Shown here piece by piece: positions 5,726 to 14,844 of a stretch of 14,844 nucleotides of DNA. A model generated the notes under the pieces. The model was not told the DNA's origin and did no database searches. It was given only the letters and a program-made list of their open reading frames with translations. The number at the start of each line of letters is the position of its first letter. The stretch's first letter is position 1. Made by a program: the position numbers and the translations under genes. This stretch comes from Verrucomicrobia bacterium 12-59-8 (GTDB lineage Bacteria > Verrucomicrobiota > Verrucomicrobiae > Verrucomicrobiales > Verrucomicrobiaceae), in contig NCCR01000298.1 in the NCBI GenBank assembly GCA_002279765.1, forward strand, positions 1-14,844, in the 5' to 3' direction.

Positions 5726-7351
5726 ATGCCAGGCAAATACGATCACCTCAGTAAAGAACAGCTCGTTGCCCTCTTGGAGGAGCGAGAGAAAGAGAAACGG
5801 CTGGGGCTGGTGTGGGAGCGTGATCCCGCGCTCGTTGGACGTGATGAAAGTGTGAATGAACAGTTTGTCACACTCAACCATGACAAGGAGGCTTCCTGCG
5901 GCAGTGGGGCGCAGCGAAATCTCATCATCGAGGGGGACAATTACGATGCTCTGCGGTTGCTGCGCATGACGCACGCCGGACGGGTGAAGTGCATCTACAT
6001 CGACCCGCCCTACAACACCGGAAACCGCGACTTCATCTACAACGACCGCTTTATCAACAAAGAGGACGGCTGGCGGCACAGCAAGTGGATTGAGTTTATG
6101 CACCGCCGCCTCATCCTCGCCAAGGACCTGCTTCGGGAGGATGGCGTCATCTTTGTCTCCATCGACGACAACGAGCTGTTCCATCTCGGGATGCTCATGA
6201 ACGAAGTTTTTGGGGAGGGAAATTTTGTCGGGAACATCATTTGGCAACGAGTGTATTCCCCCAAGACATCTGCCAAGCACTTCTCAACGGATCATGACTA
6301 CATCCTTGCCTATGCTTTCAATGGTGAAGCATGGACACCAAATCTGCTTCCGCGTACTGACGAACAAGACAAGGCATACAAAAATCCAGATATTGATGAT
6401 CGGGGGCCATGGAAGGCTGGTGACTTGTCGGCCCGCAATCCATATAGCAGAGGCATTTATCCAATCACCACTCCAGGGGGGAGAACGATCTCTGGGCCTC
6501 CTCCGGGAAACTATTGGCGCGTTTCAAAAGAGAAACTCGCCGAGATGGATGCAGATCGTCGAATTTGGTGGGGAAAGGATGGAAAGAATAGTCCCGCAAT
6601 TAAGCGGTTCTTGTCGGAGGTTAAGCAGGGAAGAGTTCCGCAGACTTGGTGGCCGTATGAAGAGGTTGGCCATACCCAAGAAGCGAAACAAGAAGTGCAG
6701 CGCATCCTTCGAATCGAAGAGACAGAGAACGTGTTCTCCACACCAAAGCCGGTTCGCTTAATCGAGCGGATCGTTCGTCTCAGCACGGGCAAAGAAGACA
6801 TCATCATCGACTTCTTCGCTGGCAGCGGCACCACGGGTCACGCGGTCTTAAAGCTCAACGCCGAGGACGGAGGCAACCGGCAGTTCATCCTCGTCTCCAG
6901 CACGGAAGCGACGGACGAAGAGCCTGAGAAAAATCTTTGCCGTTATGTCTGTGCCAAGCGGGTGAAGCGCGTTTGTGAAGGTTACGGCGATGTGCAGGGT
7001 CTGGGAGGCGGCTTTGCCTACCTGCGGATCGAGAAGATGGAGCCGGGCCGTTTGCTGCGCCGACTCCAGCATGAGCAGGTCTGGATCACGCTCCAGATGC
7101 TTCACCTTGATGCGCTCACACCGGAGGCTCCGGGCGGGATTGTCTGGGCAGCAGGAGAAGGCAAGCGGCGGCTGATTTACCTGACCCAGACGAACGAAAA
7201 AACCTGGGGGCCACTAGAGCGGGCACTGGTGGAGAATCGCCGTGCCACCATTTATACCTGGCAACCTGAACTGGTGAAACATCATGCGCCGAAGGCCACG
7301 GTGCGCCCCATCCCCAAATTCCTCATGGAAAGGCTCGGCATCCACTCATGA
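5726..7351 (+). CDS. mod: Type III-like restriction system DNA methyltransferase (Mod), adenine-N6 type
   Basis: A 541-residue site-specific DNA methyltransferase that should methylate adenine in the recognition site and direct the Res partner. Catalytic motif IV, DPPYNTG (93-99), comes before the S-adenosylmethionine motif FAGSGTT (364-370), the order of beta-class enzymes including Type III Mod and Mod-like members of COG2189. The N-terminal part has IIEGDNYDALRLL, typical of the family. The region between about residues 175 and 345 should hold the target recognition domain. Its GC is about 48% (29/60 on each of the lines 6301, 6361 and 6541) against 35/60 on the line at 6781, a sign of domain exchange. 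The start is preceded by a weak promoter-like pair and no Shine-Dalgarno. Its stop overlaps the res start as ATGA, so the two are coupled. The recognition sequence cannot be predicted. Confidence 0.9.
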   Translation: MPGKYDHLSKEQLVALLEEREKEKRLGLVWERDPALVGRDESVNEQFVTLNHDKEASCGSGAQRNLIIEGDNYDALRLLRMTHAGRVKCIYIDPPYNTGNRDFIYNDRFINKEDGWRHSKWIEFMHRRLILAKDLLREDGVIFVSIDDNELFHLGMLMNEVFGEGNFVGNIIWQRVYSPKTSAKHFSTDHDYILAYAFNGEAWTPNLLPRTDEQDKAYKNPDIDDRGPWKAGDLSARNPYSRGIYPITTPGGRTISGPPPGNYWRVSKEKLAEMDADRRIWWGKDGKNSPAIKRFLSEVKQGRVPQTWWPYEEVGHTQEAKQEVQRILRIEETENVFSTPKPVRLIERIVRLSTGKEDIIIDFFAGSGTTGHAVLKLNAEDGGNRQFILVSSTEATDEEPEKNLCRYVCAKRVKRVCEGYGDVQGLGGGFAYLRIEKMEPGRLLRRLQHEQVWITLQMLHLDALTPEAPGGIVWAAGEGKRRLIYLTQTNEKTWGPLERALVENRRATIYTWQPELVKHHAPKATVRPIPKFLMERLGIHS

Positions 7352-9816
7352 TCTCCCTGCGTCCCTTTCAAGAAGCCCCGGTGGAAAGCGCTCTGAGCGT
7401 GTTCCGCTATCTCGCCGCTCAAATTCCCCAACTGAACGAGACAGATCGGGCCGCTGCCGTGGCACAAAACGGAGCGCTGCTGCTGCACGCGCCCACCGGT
7501 GCAGGCAAGACGGTGATGGCGGGCTACCTCGCTGAGCAGATGTGCACGGAGCACAAGGTGGTGTGGTTCTGGTTCACTCCTTTCAAGGGGCTGGTCGATC
7601 AGTCAGAGCAGAGCCTGCGTCAAAACTTCCCTGGCCTGAGAACTCGAAGGCTGGCGGATGATCGCAACCCAGGCAAGACAAAGTCTGGGGATGTATGGGT
7701 GACGACGTGGCAGCTTGTGGCCGCCAGTAACACGGACGGACGCCGTGTGCGTAATGACCGGGAGGACAATCCCAGCGTGGACAACCTGATGGCGCAGCTC
7801 CGCAAAAAAGGCTTCATGATCGGAGTGATCGTGGATGAGGCGCACCATGGCTTCCGCAAAACCACACAGGCGTTTGAGTTCTACAAGGCGGTCATCAAGC
7901 CTGACTTTACCCTGCTGGTCACGGCCACGCCGGATGACAAGGAAGCCGAGAGCTTTTACAAGGACGCAGGTTTTAAGCGGATGCCGCACATCGTCATTCA
8001 CCGCAGTGAAGCCGTGGATGCCGGACTGGTGAAACCCAGCGTGCGCTCGGTGGCGCTTATTGCCAAACCGGGACAGGAAAACCTCGTGGATTTTGAAACG
8101 ACGGCCATCCGTGAGGCCACCAAGACGCACAATGGCATCAAGGCTGAACTGGAGAAGCAGGACATCCCGCTGACCCCGCTGATGCTGGTGCAGGTGGACA
8201 GCACCAGTGGCAGTGAGAAGCGGGTGATGAAAAAGCTGCTGGCGAACGGATTCAAAGAAGACCAGATCGCCCTCTACACAGCCAAGGAACCCGATGCGAG
8301 CCTGAAGACCCTGGCCTATGACACGAGCAAAGAGGTGCTGGTCTTCAAGATGGCTGTGGCGCTGGGCTTTGACGCGCCACGGGCTTGGACTCTGGTATCC
8401 ATGCGAGGCATCGTGGATGAGGACTTCGGCACGCAGATCGTGGGCCGTCTCATGCGTGTGCATGAGTTGTGTCAGGGGAAAGCTCTCCCGGACGCACTGA
8501 ATCATGCGTATGTCTTTCTCGCCGACATGGAAAGCCAGAAGGGGCTGGAACAGGCGGCAGACAAACTCAACCGTGTGAAAAGTCAGCTCGCCAGTGTGGC
8601 AGCGTATTCCGTGGTGGTGCAAGTGGGCGGGGAGAATCAACTTCAGGTCATCCGCAATGGTCAGCCGGAGCTATTGCCCGATGAGAAGACACGTCCGGCC
8701 TTGGAAGACCTGAAGCCGACCGAACCCGAGCCGGCAGGAGATGATGCGCCGCATCCGCCGAGGCCAGCCGATACGGGAAATGGTTGGTTCGACATCTTTG
8801 GCGGAATCGATCAAGGAGGCGCACAGTCACCACCAAAGGATGAGAAGACAACGTCAGCGGCCCCATCTGCGGCAGGGATGATCCGTTACCCCATGAAGAG
8901 TGGCATCCCTACCAGCCTACGTAAGGAGACGATGAAGAAGAGCACCGTCGGCTTTGAGGAGGCAATCATCGCCAATGCAGATTTGAGTTCAGTGATCGTA
9001 CTGGACGGACTGCGTCGGGCCGTGGAAATCACACGGCGGGAGAAAGGCATCTTTGATCCAAGTACTGAGGCGAGCACCCAGACGAAGATTCAAGCGACGC
9101 TCGACCGGCAGGCAACAGAGCTGCAAGCGCAGCAGCTAATCCTGAGTCTGGATGGTCTTGCCGATAAGAAGCGCCTGGATGAATTGCTTCTGCAAAGGAT
9201 CACCAAAGAACTGCGCCAGTCAGGCAACACTGCGGCAGACAATGCCGACGAGGTGGAATACACACAGGCGATGATCCTGGTACAACACCCGGACCTGCTG
9301 CGCAAAGCCCAGCGGAAATCCTTGGCGGGCTTTGTGGAAGTCGTGGATACGGCACCTCTGCCGGTGGATCTTCAGTCGGATGCTGCCCTATCCGAATCTT
9401 CCGGCAATATCTATGGCCGGATGCCTCAGGGTATGAACACCTGGGAAACTGCCTTTGCAGAATGGCTGGATACCGAGGCTGCTGACGTGGTGAACTGGTG
9501 GCACCGCAATCCCGGCTCTGGAGATACTTCGGTCGTGACGGTGCTGCCAGACGGGAGCCGCTTCTTCCCTGACTTCATCATTAGCGTGAAAGGCCGCTCG
9601 AAACCAGACGGCATACTGCTGGTGGATACCAAGCGCGCTATTAATGACGACCTCAACGCCATTCCCAAGACGGTAGTTAGCCACCGTGAATACGGACGGG
9701 CGATGATCCTCAGGAAAGATGGTAATCGCTGGATGACGGTCCGCTACGATGAGACGCGTGACAAGAACGTGGAAGATCAGGTGCTGCACCCGGATCTACT
9801 GGCGCATTTTGCGTGA
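7348..9816 (+). CDS. res: Type III-like restriction subunit (Res): SF2 helicase with C-terminal PD-(D/E)XK nuclease
   Basis: An 822-residue ATP-driven DNA translocase and nuclease partner of Mod. Helicase motifs in order are Walker A APTGAGKT (48-55), DEAH (163-166), the TATP of motif III (192-195) and motif VI QIVGRLMR (363-370). A Pro/Asp/Gly-rich, low-complexity stretch at about 455-515 looks like a flexible linker. At the C-terminus, WETAF (E700), FFPDF (D742) and VDTK (D760, K762) form a plausible PD-(D/E)XK active site. All catalytic residues are present, so the protein looks active. It is shorter than the roughly 900-1,000-residue classical Type III Res. The start overlaps mod by four bases (ATGA). 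No other subunit follows, so this is a complete two-gene cassette. An alternative reading is a DEAD/DEAH-type defence helicase-nuclease outside strict Type III. Confidence 0.85.
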   Translation: MISLRPFQEAPVESALSVFRYLAAQIPQLNETDRAAAVAQNGALLLHAPTGAGKTVMAGYLAEQMCTEHKVVWFWFTPFKGLVDQSEQSLRQNFPGLRTRRLADDRNPGKTKSGDVWVTTWQLVAASNTDGRRVRNDREDNPSVDNLMAQLRKKGFMIGVIVDEAHHGFRKTTQAFEFYKAVIKPDFTLLVTATPDDKEAESFYKDAGFKRMPHIVIHRSEAVDAGLVKPSVRSVALIAKPGQENLVDFETTAIREATKTHNGIKAELEKQDIPLTPLMLVQVDSTSGSEKRVMKKLLANGFKEDQIALYTAKEPDASLKTLAYDTSKEVLVFKMAVALGFDAPRAWTLVSMRGIVDEDFGTQIVGRLMRVHELCQGKALPDALNHAYVFLADMESQKGLEQAADKLNRVKSQLASVAAYSVVVQVGGENQLQVIRNGQPELLPDEKTRPALEDLKPTEPEPAGDDAPHPPRPADTGNGWFDIFGGIDQGGAQSPPKDEKTTSAAPSAAGMIRYPMKSGIPTSLRKETMKKSTVGFEEAIIANADLSSVIVLDGLRRAVEITRREKGIFDPSTEASTQTKIQATLDRQATELQAQQLILSLDGLADKKRLDELLLQRITKELRQSGNTAADNADEVEYTQAMILVQHPDLLRKAQRKSLAGFVEVVDTAPLPVDLQSDAALSESSGNIYGRMPQGMNTWETAFAEWLDTEAADVVNWWHRNPGSGDTSVVTVLPDGSRFFPDFIISVKGRSKPDGILLVDTKRAINDDLNAIPKTVVSHREYGRAMILRKDGNRWMTVRYDETRDKNVEDQVLHPDLLAHFA

Positions 9817-10057
9817 CCCGATGCAGAAGCCCCCATCTCCTTGAGCCAGCGGGTCGTCGCTCATCCACCACGCCACATCATCACATGCCATTCATACCAT
9901 CGTTTAGCTCTGCCCGAGAAAAAAATACCGTGTCTCTTTTTCCCACTCATAAGCTGATACAAAGGTGATTTAGGGGTCTGTTTTCCACTGGGGTAAGCCA
10001 CTCCTTTACCAAGCGAAAAGTTCACTCAGCCACAATCAAAACCGCAGGCGCATAAAG

Positions 10058-10066
10058 TGATACTAT
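10058..10066 (+). promoter_or_regulatory. Possible extended -10 promoter of the surface-protein gene
   Basis: TGATACTAT reads as an extended -10 element (TG, one base, TACTAT; four of six to consensus) at the end of the AT-rich island, about 150 bases before the start codon. No matching -35 is seen. The leader that would follow contains a bulged stem at 10068-10102 and the C8 run. Confidence 0.2.
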
Positions 10067-10067
10067 T

Positions 10068-10102
10068 GTGCCGAGAACGCGGCGTTTGATCCTGCCGGGC
10101 AC
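10068..10102 (+). other. Potential bulged stem-loop in the leader of the surface-protein gene
   Basis: GTGCC (10068-10072) can pair with GGCAC (10098-10102), and CGGC (10080-10083) with GCCG (10094-10097). This gives nine base pairs with a seven-base bulge on the 5' side and a ten-base loop. It matches no riboswitch I recognise and could be chance in GC-rich DNA. Confidence 0.2.
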
Positions 10103-10216
10103 GGCTGATGCTAAGCAGTTAGGTCCCCCCCCGAAACTTGAATCGAAGAACAGCCTCATGCTGGTCATGGAAGTCCACGGTCAGGTGGCGGGGGGCGAGC
10201 AGTCACCCCCTCTCAC

Positions 10217-13200
10217 ATGAAACGACTCTTAGCATTCTTGAGCCTGTTGTTGATGACCTCTTTGGCCCATGCGCAAACCTATCAGTTCGACGGCGATCTC
10301 ACCACGTCCGGCCTGCAAAATGGCAATGGCGCCTGGAGCGTAAATGCCGGCGTCAGCACCAATCTACGCTGGTACAATGGCACCTACAGCGCTTGGGACA
10401 ACAGCGGCGCCGCCATCGCCGAGTTTGGCTACACCTCCAGCACCTCCGGCGGCACGATCACCCTCGATGGCGAGATCAAGCTGGCGGGAATGATCTTCGA
10501 CCCGCTGGGCACCCCGCTCGGCACCATTGCCCACGCCTTCACAGGGGGCACGCTCAATTTCGGTTCCAGCGGACTCATCAGTGTCGCCAATGGGGCCTCA
10601 GGCGGCAGCACGGGAAATCAGTGGGTCACCTTCACCTCCGTGCTCAAAGGCAGCGATCTCACCATTCAAAAGTCGGGCGGTTCCACCACCGCCTTTGCAG
10701 CAGCGCCGTCGGAGCCACCAGTGGCATCTATCTCAGCGTCGGCCTCCCCACCTACATCAGCAGCCTCAGCAGCATCAATGTGCAGCCCAACTCCATTTTC
10801 AATCCCACCGGAGCCGGCAATTACACCACCCCGCTCACCATTGCTGGCGTGGGTGCCTCCAATTACGGGGCCGTCCGCGTGGACTCCTCCAACACCACAA
10901 TAAGCGGGGCCATCACCCTCAGCGGCGACGCCCGTTTCCACACGCACATCAACACCGTCAACACCACGATCAGCGGCGGCATCGGCGAGACCGGCGGCAG
11001 TTGGAGCTTCAGCCGCACCGCCTACGCCCCCGTCAATACCCTCCTCCCGCTGACGCTGACCTACACCGCTCCCAGCACCTACACCGGTGCCACCATCCTG
11101 GGCCGTGTCCTCAATTACGTCAGCACCTCCGAAAACGCCGGCACCGAAGGCGGCGTGAACATATTCGACTTCACCGCCGCCACGGCCGCAGACCACGACA
11201 TGCTGTATCATGGCACAACCGCTGGCGCGCTGCAGCTTCTCGGCGGCCTTTCCACCCGCACCGAGATTCAGTTCATCGGCGCCGCAGGCAAGGCCAACAC
11301 CCAGGCGTTTGGCAGCCTCAGCGTGCAGCAGAGCGCCACCGCGATCACGCTTGTGTCCGGCTTTGGTGGCAGCATGAGCGTGGACCTCGGCGGCATCTCC
11401 CGCACGGGCAGTGGCGTGGTGGCCATCACCGCGCCCGTCACAGGTCAGATCACCGGCAATGTCGGCGGTGCCCTCCAGGGCCTCGTGGGCACCTGGGCCA
11501 CCTACCGCAGTGCGGACGGTCGCGTCGGCGGCTGGGCTGGCCTGACCAATGGAGTGATGGGCATTTTCACCGGAGATCTCGCCTACCAGTCAGGCTTGGA
11601 GGTCAGCTCGCAGTCAGCTTACACGGCTGTCTCCAATCTCCAGATTGCAGACGACTCCAGCGGGGACGTGTGGTTCGCGGCCGGGCTCACAGATCTGGCC
11701 ACCCTCTCCATGACAGACACCACCAGCGCGCGCCAGCTTGCTCTGGCCGGCAGCACCCTGCGCCTCGCAGACGGCGGCGGCGTGCAGATCATTCAGGGCG
11801 CACAGGCGCTGACGATCGGTTCATCCGCAGACGGCAGCATTCTGACCGCAGGCGGCGCGACCAACGCCGCCGGGCAGTTGCTGCTGACCAACATGTCCAC
11901 CACCAACGCGCTCACCATCAACTCCGTCATCAGCAACAATGGCAGCGGCAGTGTCAGCCTCAACATCAACGGCACCGGGCGCACGGTGCTGACCGCCGCA
12001 AACACCTTCAGCGGCACAGTCACGGTGGAAAGCGGCGTGCTCGAAGTACGCCACAGCAGCGCCCTCGGCACCACGGGCACGACCGGCATCACCAAAATCA
12101 TGGGCGGCGCATCGCTGAACCTCTCCGGCGGCATCACCTTGAACGAAACGATGCAGGCCAACGGCCACGGCATCGCCTTTGACGGGGCCATCCGCAATCT
12201 CTCCGGCACCAATACCATCACCCCCACCGTGCGCATCCAGTCCTCCACGCGGTTTGGCTCTGACAGCGGCACGCTGATTCTCTCGGCTGGCATCACCGCC
12301 CAGATCGGTGCCACCGCCTACACCTTCTCCGGCAGCGGCAATTTTGAAGTGCATGGAGCCATCACCGCCACCTCGGGCATTCTCACCAAGGAAGGCAGCG
12401 GCACGCTCACCCTGATGGGCACCAGCACCGCCACCGGCGTCACCACGGTGAACAGCGGCGTCCTGCATCTGGACTTCACCTCCGTGGATGCACCGGCGGC
12501 CAACATGCTCTACACCAATACCGCGCTCACCAGCACCGTCGGCACGCTCACCCTCGGCGGCGGCACGTTCAAGACCACGGGCAAGGCGGACGCCGCCAGC
12601 AGTCAGGCCCTCGGCACGCTGACCATCCTCAGCGGCTCCTCGCGCATCACCGCAGTCTCCTCCGGCACGGGCAGCATGGACATCACCTTTGGGGCCATCT
12701 CACGCACAGTAGTCGGCGGCACACTGCGTCTCGATCTCCCCACGAGCGGCTCCATCAAAACCACGAGCGGCACGGACAATGCCCTCGTCACCGGCACCGG
12801 CGGCGTCGCCTTTGCCACCGTAGGCCTGAGCGACTGGGCGGCCACCTCCGCTGCGGTCGGAGGCCTGCGTTCATTTGTGGGGCTCTCCAGCATCAGTGGT
12901 GGTTACACCCAGAGCACCGCGACCGCTCTGGCCGGCAATGCCAACATTGCCAGCGGCATCACCGCCACCACGCTCAGCGCGAGCACCACCATCAGCAGCC
13001 TGCGCTTTGATCAAGCCCAGGCCACCACCGTCACGCAGAGCGCCAGCACTCTCATCCTCGCCGTTGGCGGGATTCTCGTCACGCCCAATGTCGGTGCCAA
13101 TCTCACGACCATCACCGGTGGCGGCATCCGTGCCGCCGTGGGCTCCACCGAGCTGACCATCTTCCAAAACAACACCGCCGCACCGCTGACCATCAGCAGC

Positions 13201-14796
13201 CGCATTTTAAACACCACCACCGCAGGCGGCACCATCGTCGGCACATCCCTGACCAAAGCCGGCGCAGGCACGGTCATTTACGAGTACAACACCAATTACA
13301 CCGCCGGCGACTATTCGGGAGCCACGCGGATTCAGGACGGCGCGCTGCAGCTCGTCAGAACCACCGCCACTGCCCTCAGCTACGCACTCTACACCGGCAC
13401 CACCTTCACCCTGGGCAGCGGCAGCACCAGCGGCAAGCTCATCCTCGGCAGCACCTCCACCGGCTACGCCGTCACCCAGTATGGCGGGCTGCGCACGGAG
13501 GGTACAGGCACGGGCAATGCCGTCGTCGGCGGTACCACCAGCCTCGCCACCTTCCTGCACTACGTCTCCGGCACCTTTGATTTTCGCAGTGGCTTTCTCG
13601 GCGGCTCCGGCACGAACGAGAACAACCTCAATCTGACCATCTCGAATGGCACCCTGCAGCTTGGCGGGGCGAACACTTACAACGGCAAAACCACCCTGCT
13701 GCAAAACACCCTGGAAGTCACCACGCTCGCCAATCGTGGCCAGGTCAGCTCCATCGGCACCGGAGACTACAACACCACCACCAGCATCATCGACATGGCC
13801 ACGGCCACCACCGCCGCCCAGAATTTCGATGTGGTGGCCACGCTGCGCTACATTGGATCCACCGATTCCGTCACCAACCGCCCGCTCAACATCAGCAACA
13901 CCGACGTCCCCACTGACGTGATTTCAGTGACCGCCGTGCTGGAAAACACCGGCACCGGCACGGTCAAATTCACCGCGCCCTTCACCGCCGCAGGGAGCAA
14001 CACCGTCCAGCGCGTCCTCCGCCTCGGCGGCACCAACCTCGGCGCCAACGAGATCGTCAGTCTGCCCGACGTCAACGCCAGCATCACCAGCCGCATTGAA
14101 AAAGTCGGCACCGGTACCTGGGTCATCACCGGCAGCAGCACCTACAGCGGCGGCACAGCCGTGAATGCAGGCACCCTGCTTGTCACCAACACCACCGGTT
14201 CCGGCACAGGCCTCGGCGCAGTCACCGTCCAGTCCGGTGCCGTACTCGGCGGCAGCGGGCGCATCGCCCCGGCGGCAGATCAAAGCGTGACACTGACCGG
14301 CGGCACCCTGCAGATCGGCACCGAGCTGCCAGGTGCCATCCCGGCTGCGGCCAGCACGCTCACCATCCAGACCTCCGGCAGCGGTGTGCTGAGTTTTACC
14401 GCCGCCTCCGTCCTCACCTTCGACCTCTTCTCTGGAGCCGGGAACGGGGACAATACCGGCATCCTGGCCGCCGCCGACCGTGCCATCATTCTCGGGGCCG
14501 TCAGCATGGACACCGACACACTCCTGCGCGTCTCGAACCCCACCGAAATGACCGGCTGGGCGGAAGGCGACCAGTGGCAGCTCTTCGACTGGTCCGGCCT
14601 CTCTGGAGCCGTGTCCGCCACCACCATCCTGTACGATCTCCCCGTGCTGACCGGCGGCCTCATCTGGGACACCTCCAATCTCCTCACCACCGGCGTCCTC
14701 ATCGTAGCCGTCCCCGAACCCTCCCGCGCGATGCTGCTTTTCCTCGCCACCCTCTCCTTCACCCTCCATCGCCGCCGCCGACAGAAACAGCAATAA
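10217..14796 (+). CDS. PEP-CTERM surface protein with autotransporter-associated beta-strand repeats, frameshifted
   Basis: Reconstructed length is about 1,526 residues. It starts with a clear signal peptide (MKRLLAFLSLLLMTSLAHA, cut before QTYQ) and ends with the exosortase sorting signal: VPEP at 14710-14721, a hydrophobic stretch LLFLATLSF and a basic RRRR tail. Between lie Ser/Thr/Gly-rich beta-strand repeats, best seen at about 11971-12070, 12391-12470, 13261-13360, 13660-13720 and 14107-14190, each of the pattern GTGT-(x)n-TYSGGT-(x)n-GTLxV. No outer-membrane barrel domain follows, so despite the repeat name it is not an autotransporter. An exosortase elsewhere in the genome would process it, placing it at the cell surface or in extracellular matrix. 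The reading frame shifts by one base at about 10697-10702, so as written only the first about 160 residues join the signal peptide. No Shine-Dalgarno is clear at ATG 10217, but the signal peptide fixes this start. Confidence 0.85.
10697..10702 (+). other. Frameshift site in the PEP-CTERM protein gene
   Basis: Before this point the signal-peptide frame reads normally (LTIQKSGGSTTAF). After it the repeat-protein sense continues in the -1 frame (SAVGATSGIYLSVG). One missing base in GCAGCAGCG explains the break; restoring it gives A-x-SAVGATSG. There is no slippery heptamer, so programmed frameshifting is unlikely. A true mutation or a sequencing error in this short repeat is more likely. Confidence 0.8.
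14710..14793 (+). other. PEP-CTERM exosortase sorting signal
   Basis: The last 28 codons encode VPEPSRA, then a hydrophobic segment MLLFLATLSFTL, then HRRRR and a short polar tail. This is the standard three-part signal recognised by EpsH/XrtA-type exosortases. It shows the 3' end of the gene is intact and in the frame used after the break at about 10700. Confidence 0.9.
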
Positions 14797-14844
14797 GCAA
14801 CCCCCTCCAATTCCCACCTAGCTCTGGGCTTCCGCATGCCCACC

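Larger units (their letters stand above)
9817..10216. other. 400-base non-coding gap between res and the surface-protein gene
   Basis: No convincing gene is seen. The middle (about 9900-10070) is clearly richer in A+T than its surroundings, with short A and T runs at 9920-9945, and probably holds the promoter of the next gene. A C8 run lies at 10125-10132 and a G6 run at 10190-10195. A short frame from 10158 or 10167 ends with its TGA overlapping the ATG at 10217, but it is only 17-20 residues and unlike any protein I know. No clear terminator follows res. Confidence 0.6.

Noticed and set aside
7603..8640. A 345-codon minus-strand frame opposite res
   Set aside because: It covers the helicase motifs on the other strand and shows no domain of its own.
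9830..9865. Terminator after res
   Set aside because: Only four-base stems can be drawn, and no T-tract follows.
10158..10220. Short leader peptide overlapping the surface-protein start (ATGA)
   Set aside because: It has only 17-20 codons, no ribosome site and no recognisable sequence; the overlap may be chance.
10138..10700. A frame from TTG 10138 continuous with the long repeat-protein frame
   Set aside because: Up to about 10700 it is Arg/His/Gln-rich nonsense, while the frame from 10217 gives a signal peptide and sensible protein. The continuity only reflects lack of stops before the frameshift.

Overview
The window is GC-rich bacterial DNA, most likely from Verrucomicrobiota (a Prosthecobacter/Verrucomicrobium-like soil or freshwater bacterium). 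That placement is inference. It rests on a very large secreted protein with autotransporter-associated beta-strand repeats ending in a PEP-CTERM signal, on genes mostly lacking clear Shine-Dalgarno sites, and on degenerate GTCATT-rich and palindromic intergenic repeats. No rRNA, tRNA or CRISPR array is visible.

Layout. (1) 1-664: tandem array of 150-160 bp units, each with two 7-bp stem-loops with complementary triloops, resembling REP/BIME elements; the left end is cut by the window. (2) 675-1619, minus: class I mannose-6-phosphate isomerase, whose 3' end almost touches the array. (3) 1673-4906, plus: glycolate (or D-2-hydroxyacid) oxidase operon glcD-glcF without glcE. A lower-GC segment sits exactly at the glcD/glcF junction. 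It carries a PemK/MazF-type toxin gene and what looks like the C-terminal stub of its antitoxin. It is flanked by two copies of the glcF 5' end: a dead 30-codon copy next to glcD and the start of the intact gene. The copies share 44 identical bases, so one recombination event would remove 499 bp and restore a simple glcDF operon. This is the most unusual structure in the window. (4) 4907-5061: intergenic repeat remnants. (5) 5062-5643: flavin reductase-like FMN-binding protein. (6) 5726-9816: two-gene Type III-like restriction-modification operon (mod-res, ATGA overlap). The central, presumably DNA-recognising part of mod has distinctly lower GC. (7) 9817-10216: AT-richer gap with a C8 tract and possible leader structure. 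(8) 10217-14796: about 1,526-residue PEP-CTERM/beta-strand-repeat surface protein, broken by a one-base frameshift near 10,700.

How it fits together. manA (sugar-phosphate interconversion) and glcDF (oxidation of glycolate, feeding electrons to the respiratory chain) are housekeeping metabolism transcribed divergently from a 53-bp gap. The toxin cassette and the mod-res operon are accessory, defence-type insertions. The last gene is a cell-surface or exported protein that would need an exosortase encoded elsewhere. Nothing proves a wholly new system, but the glcF-duplication/toxin insertion and the palindromic array are worth following up.
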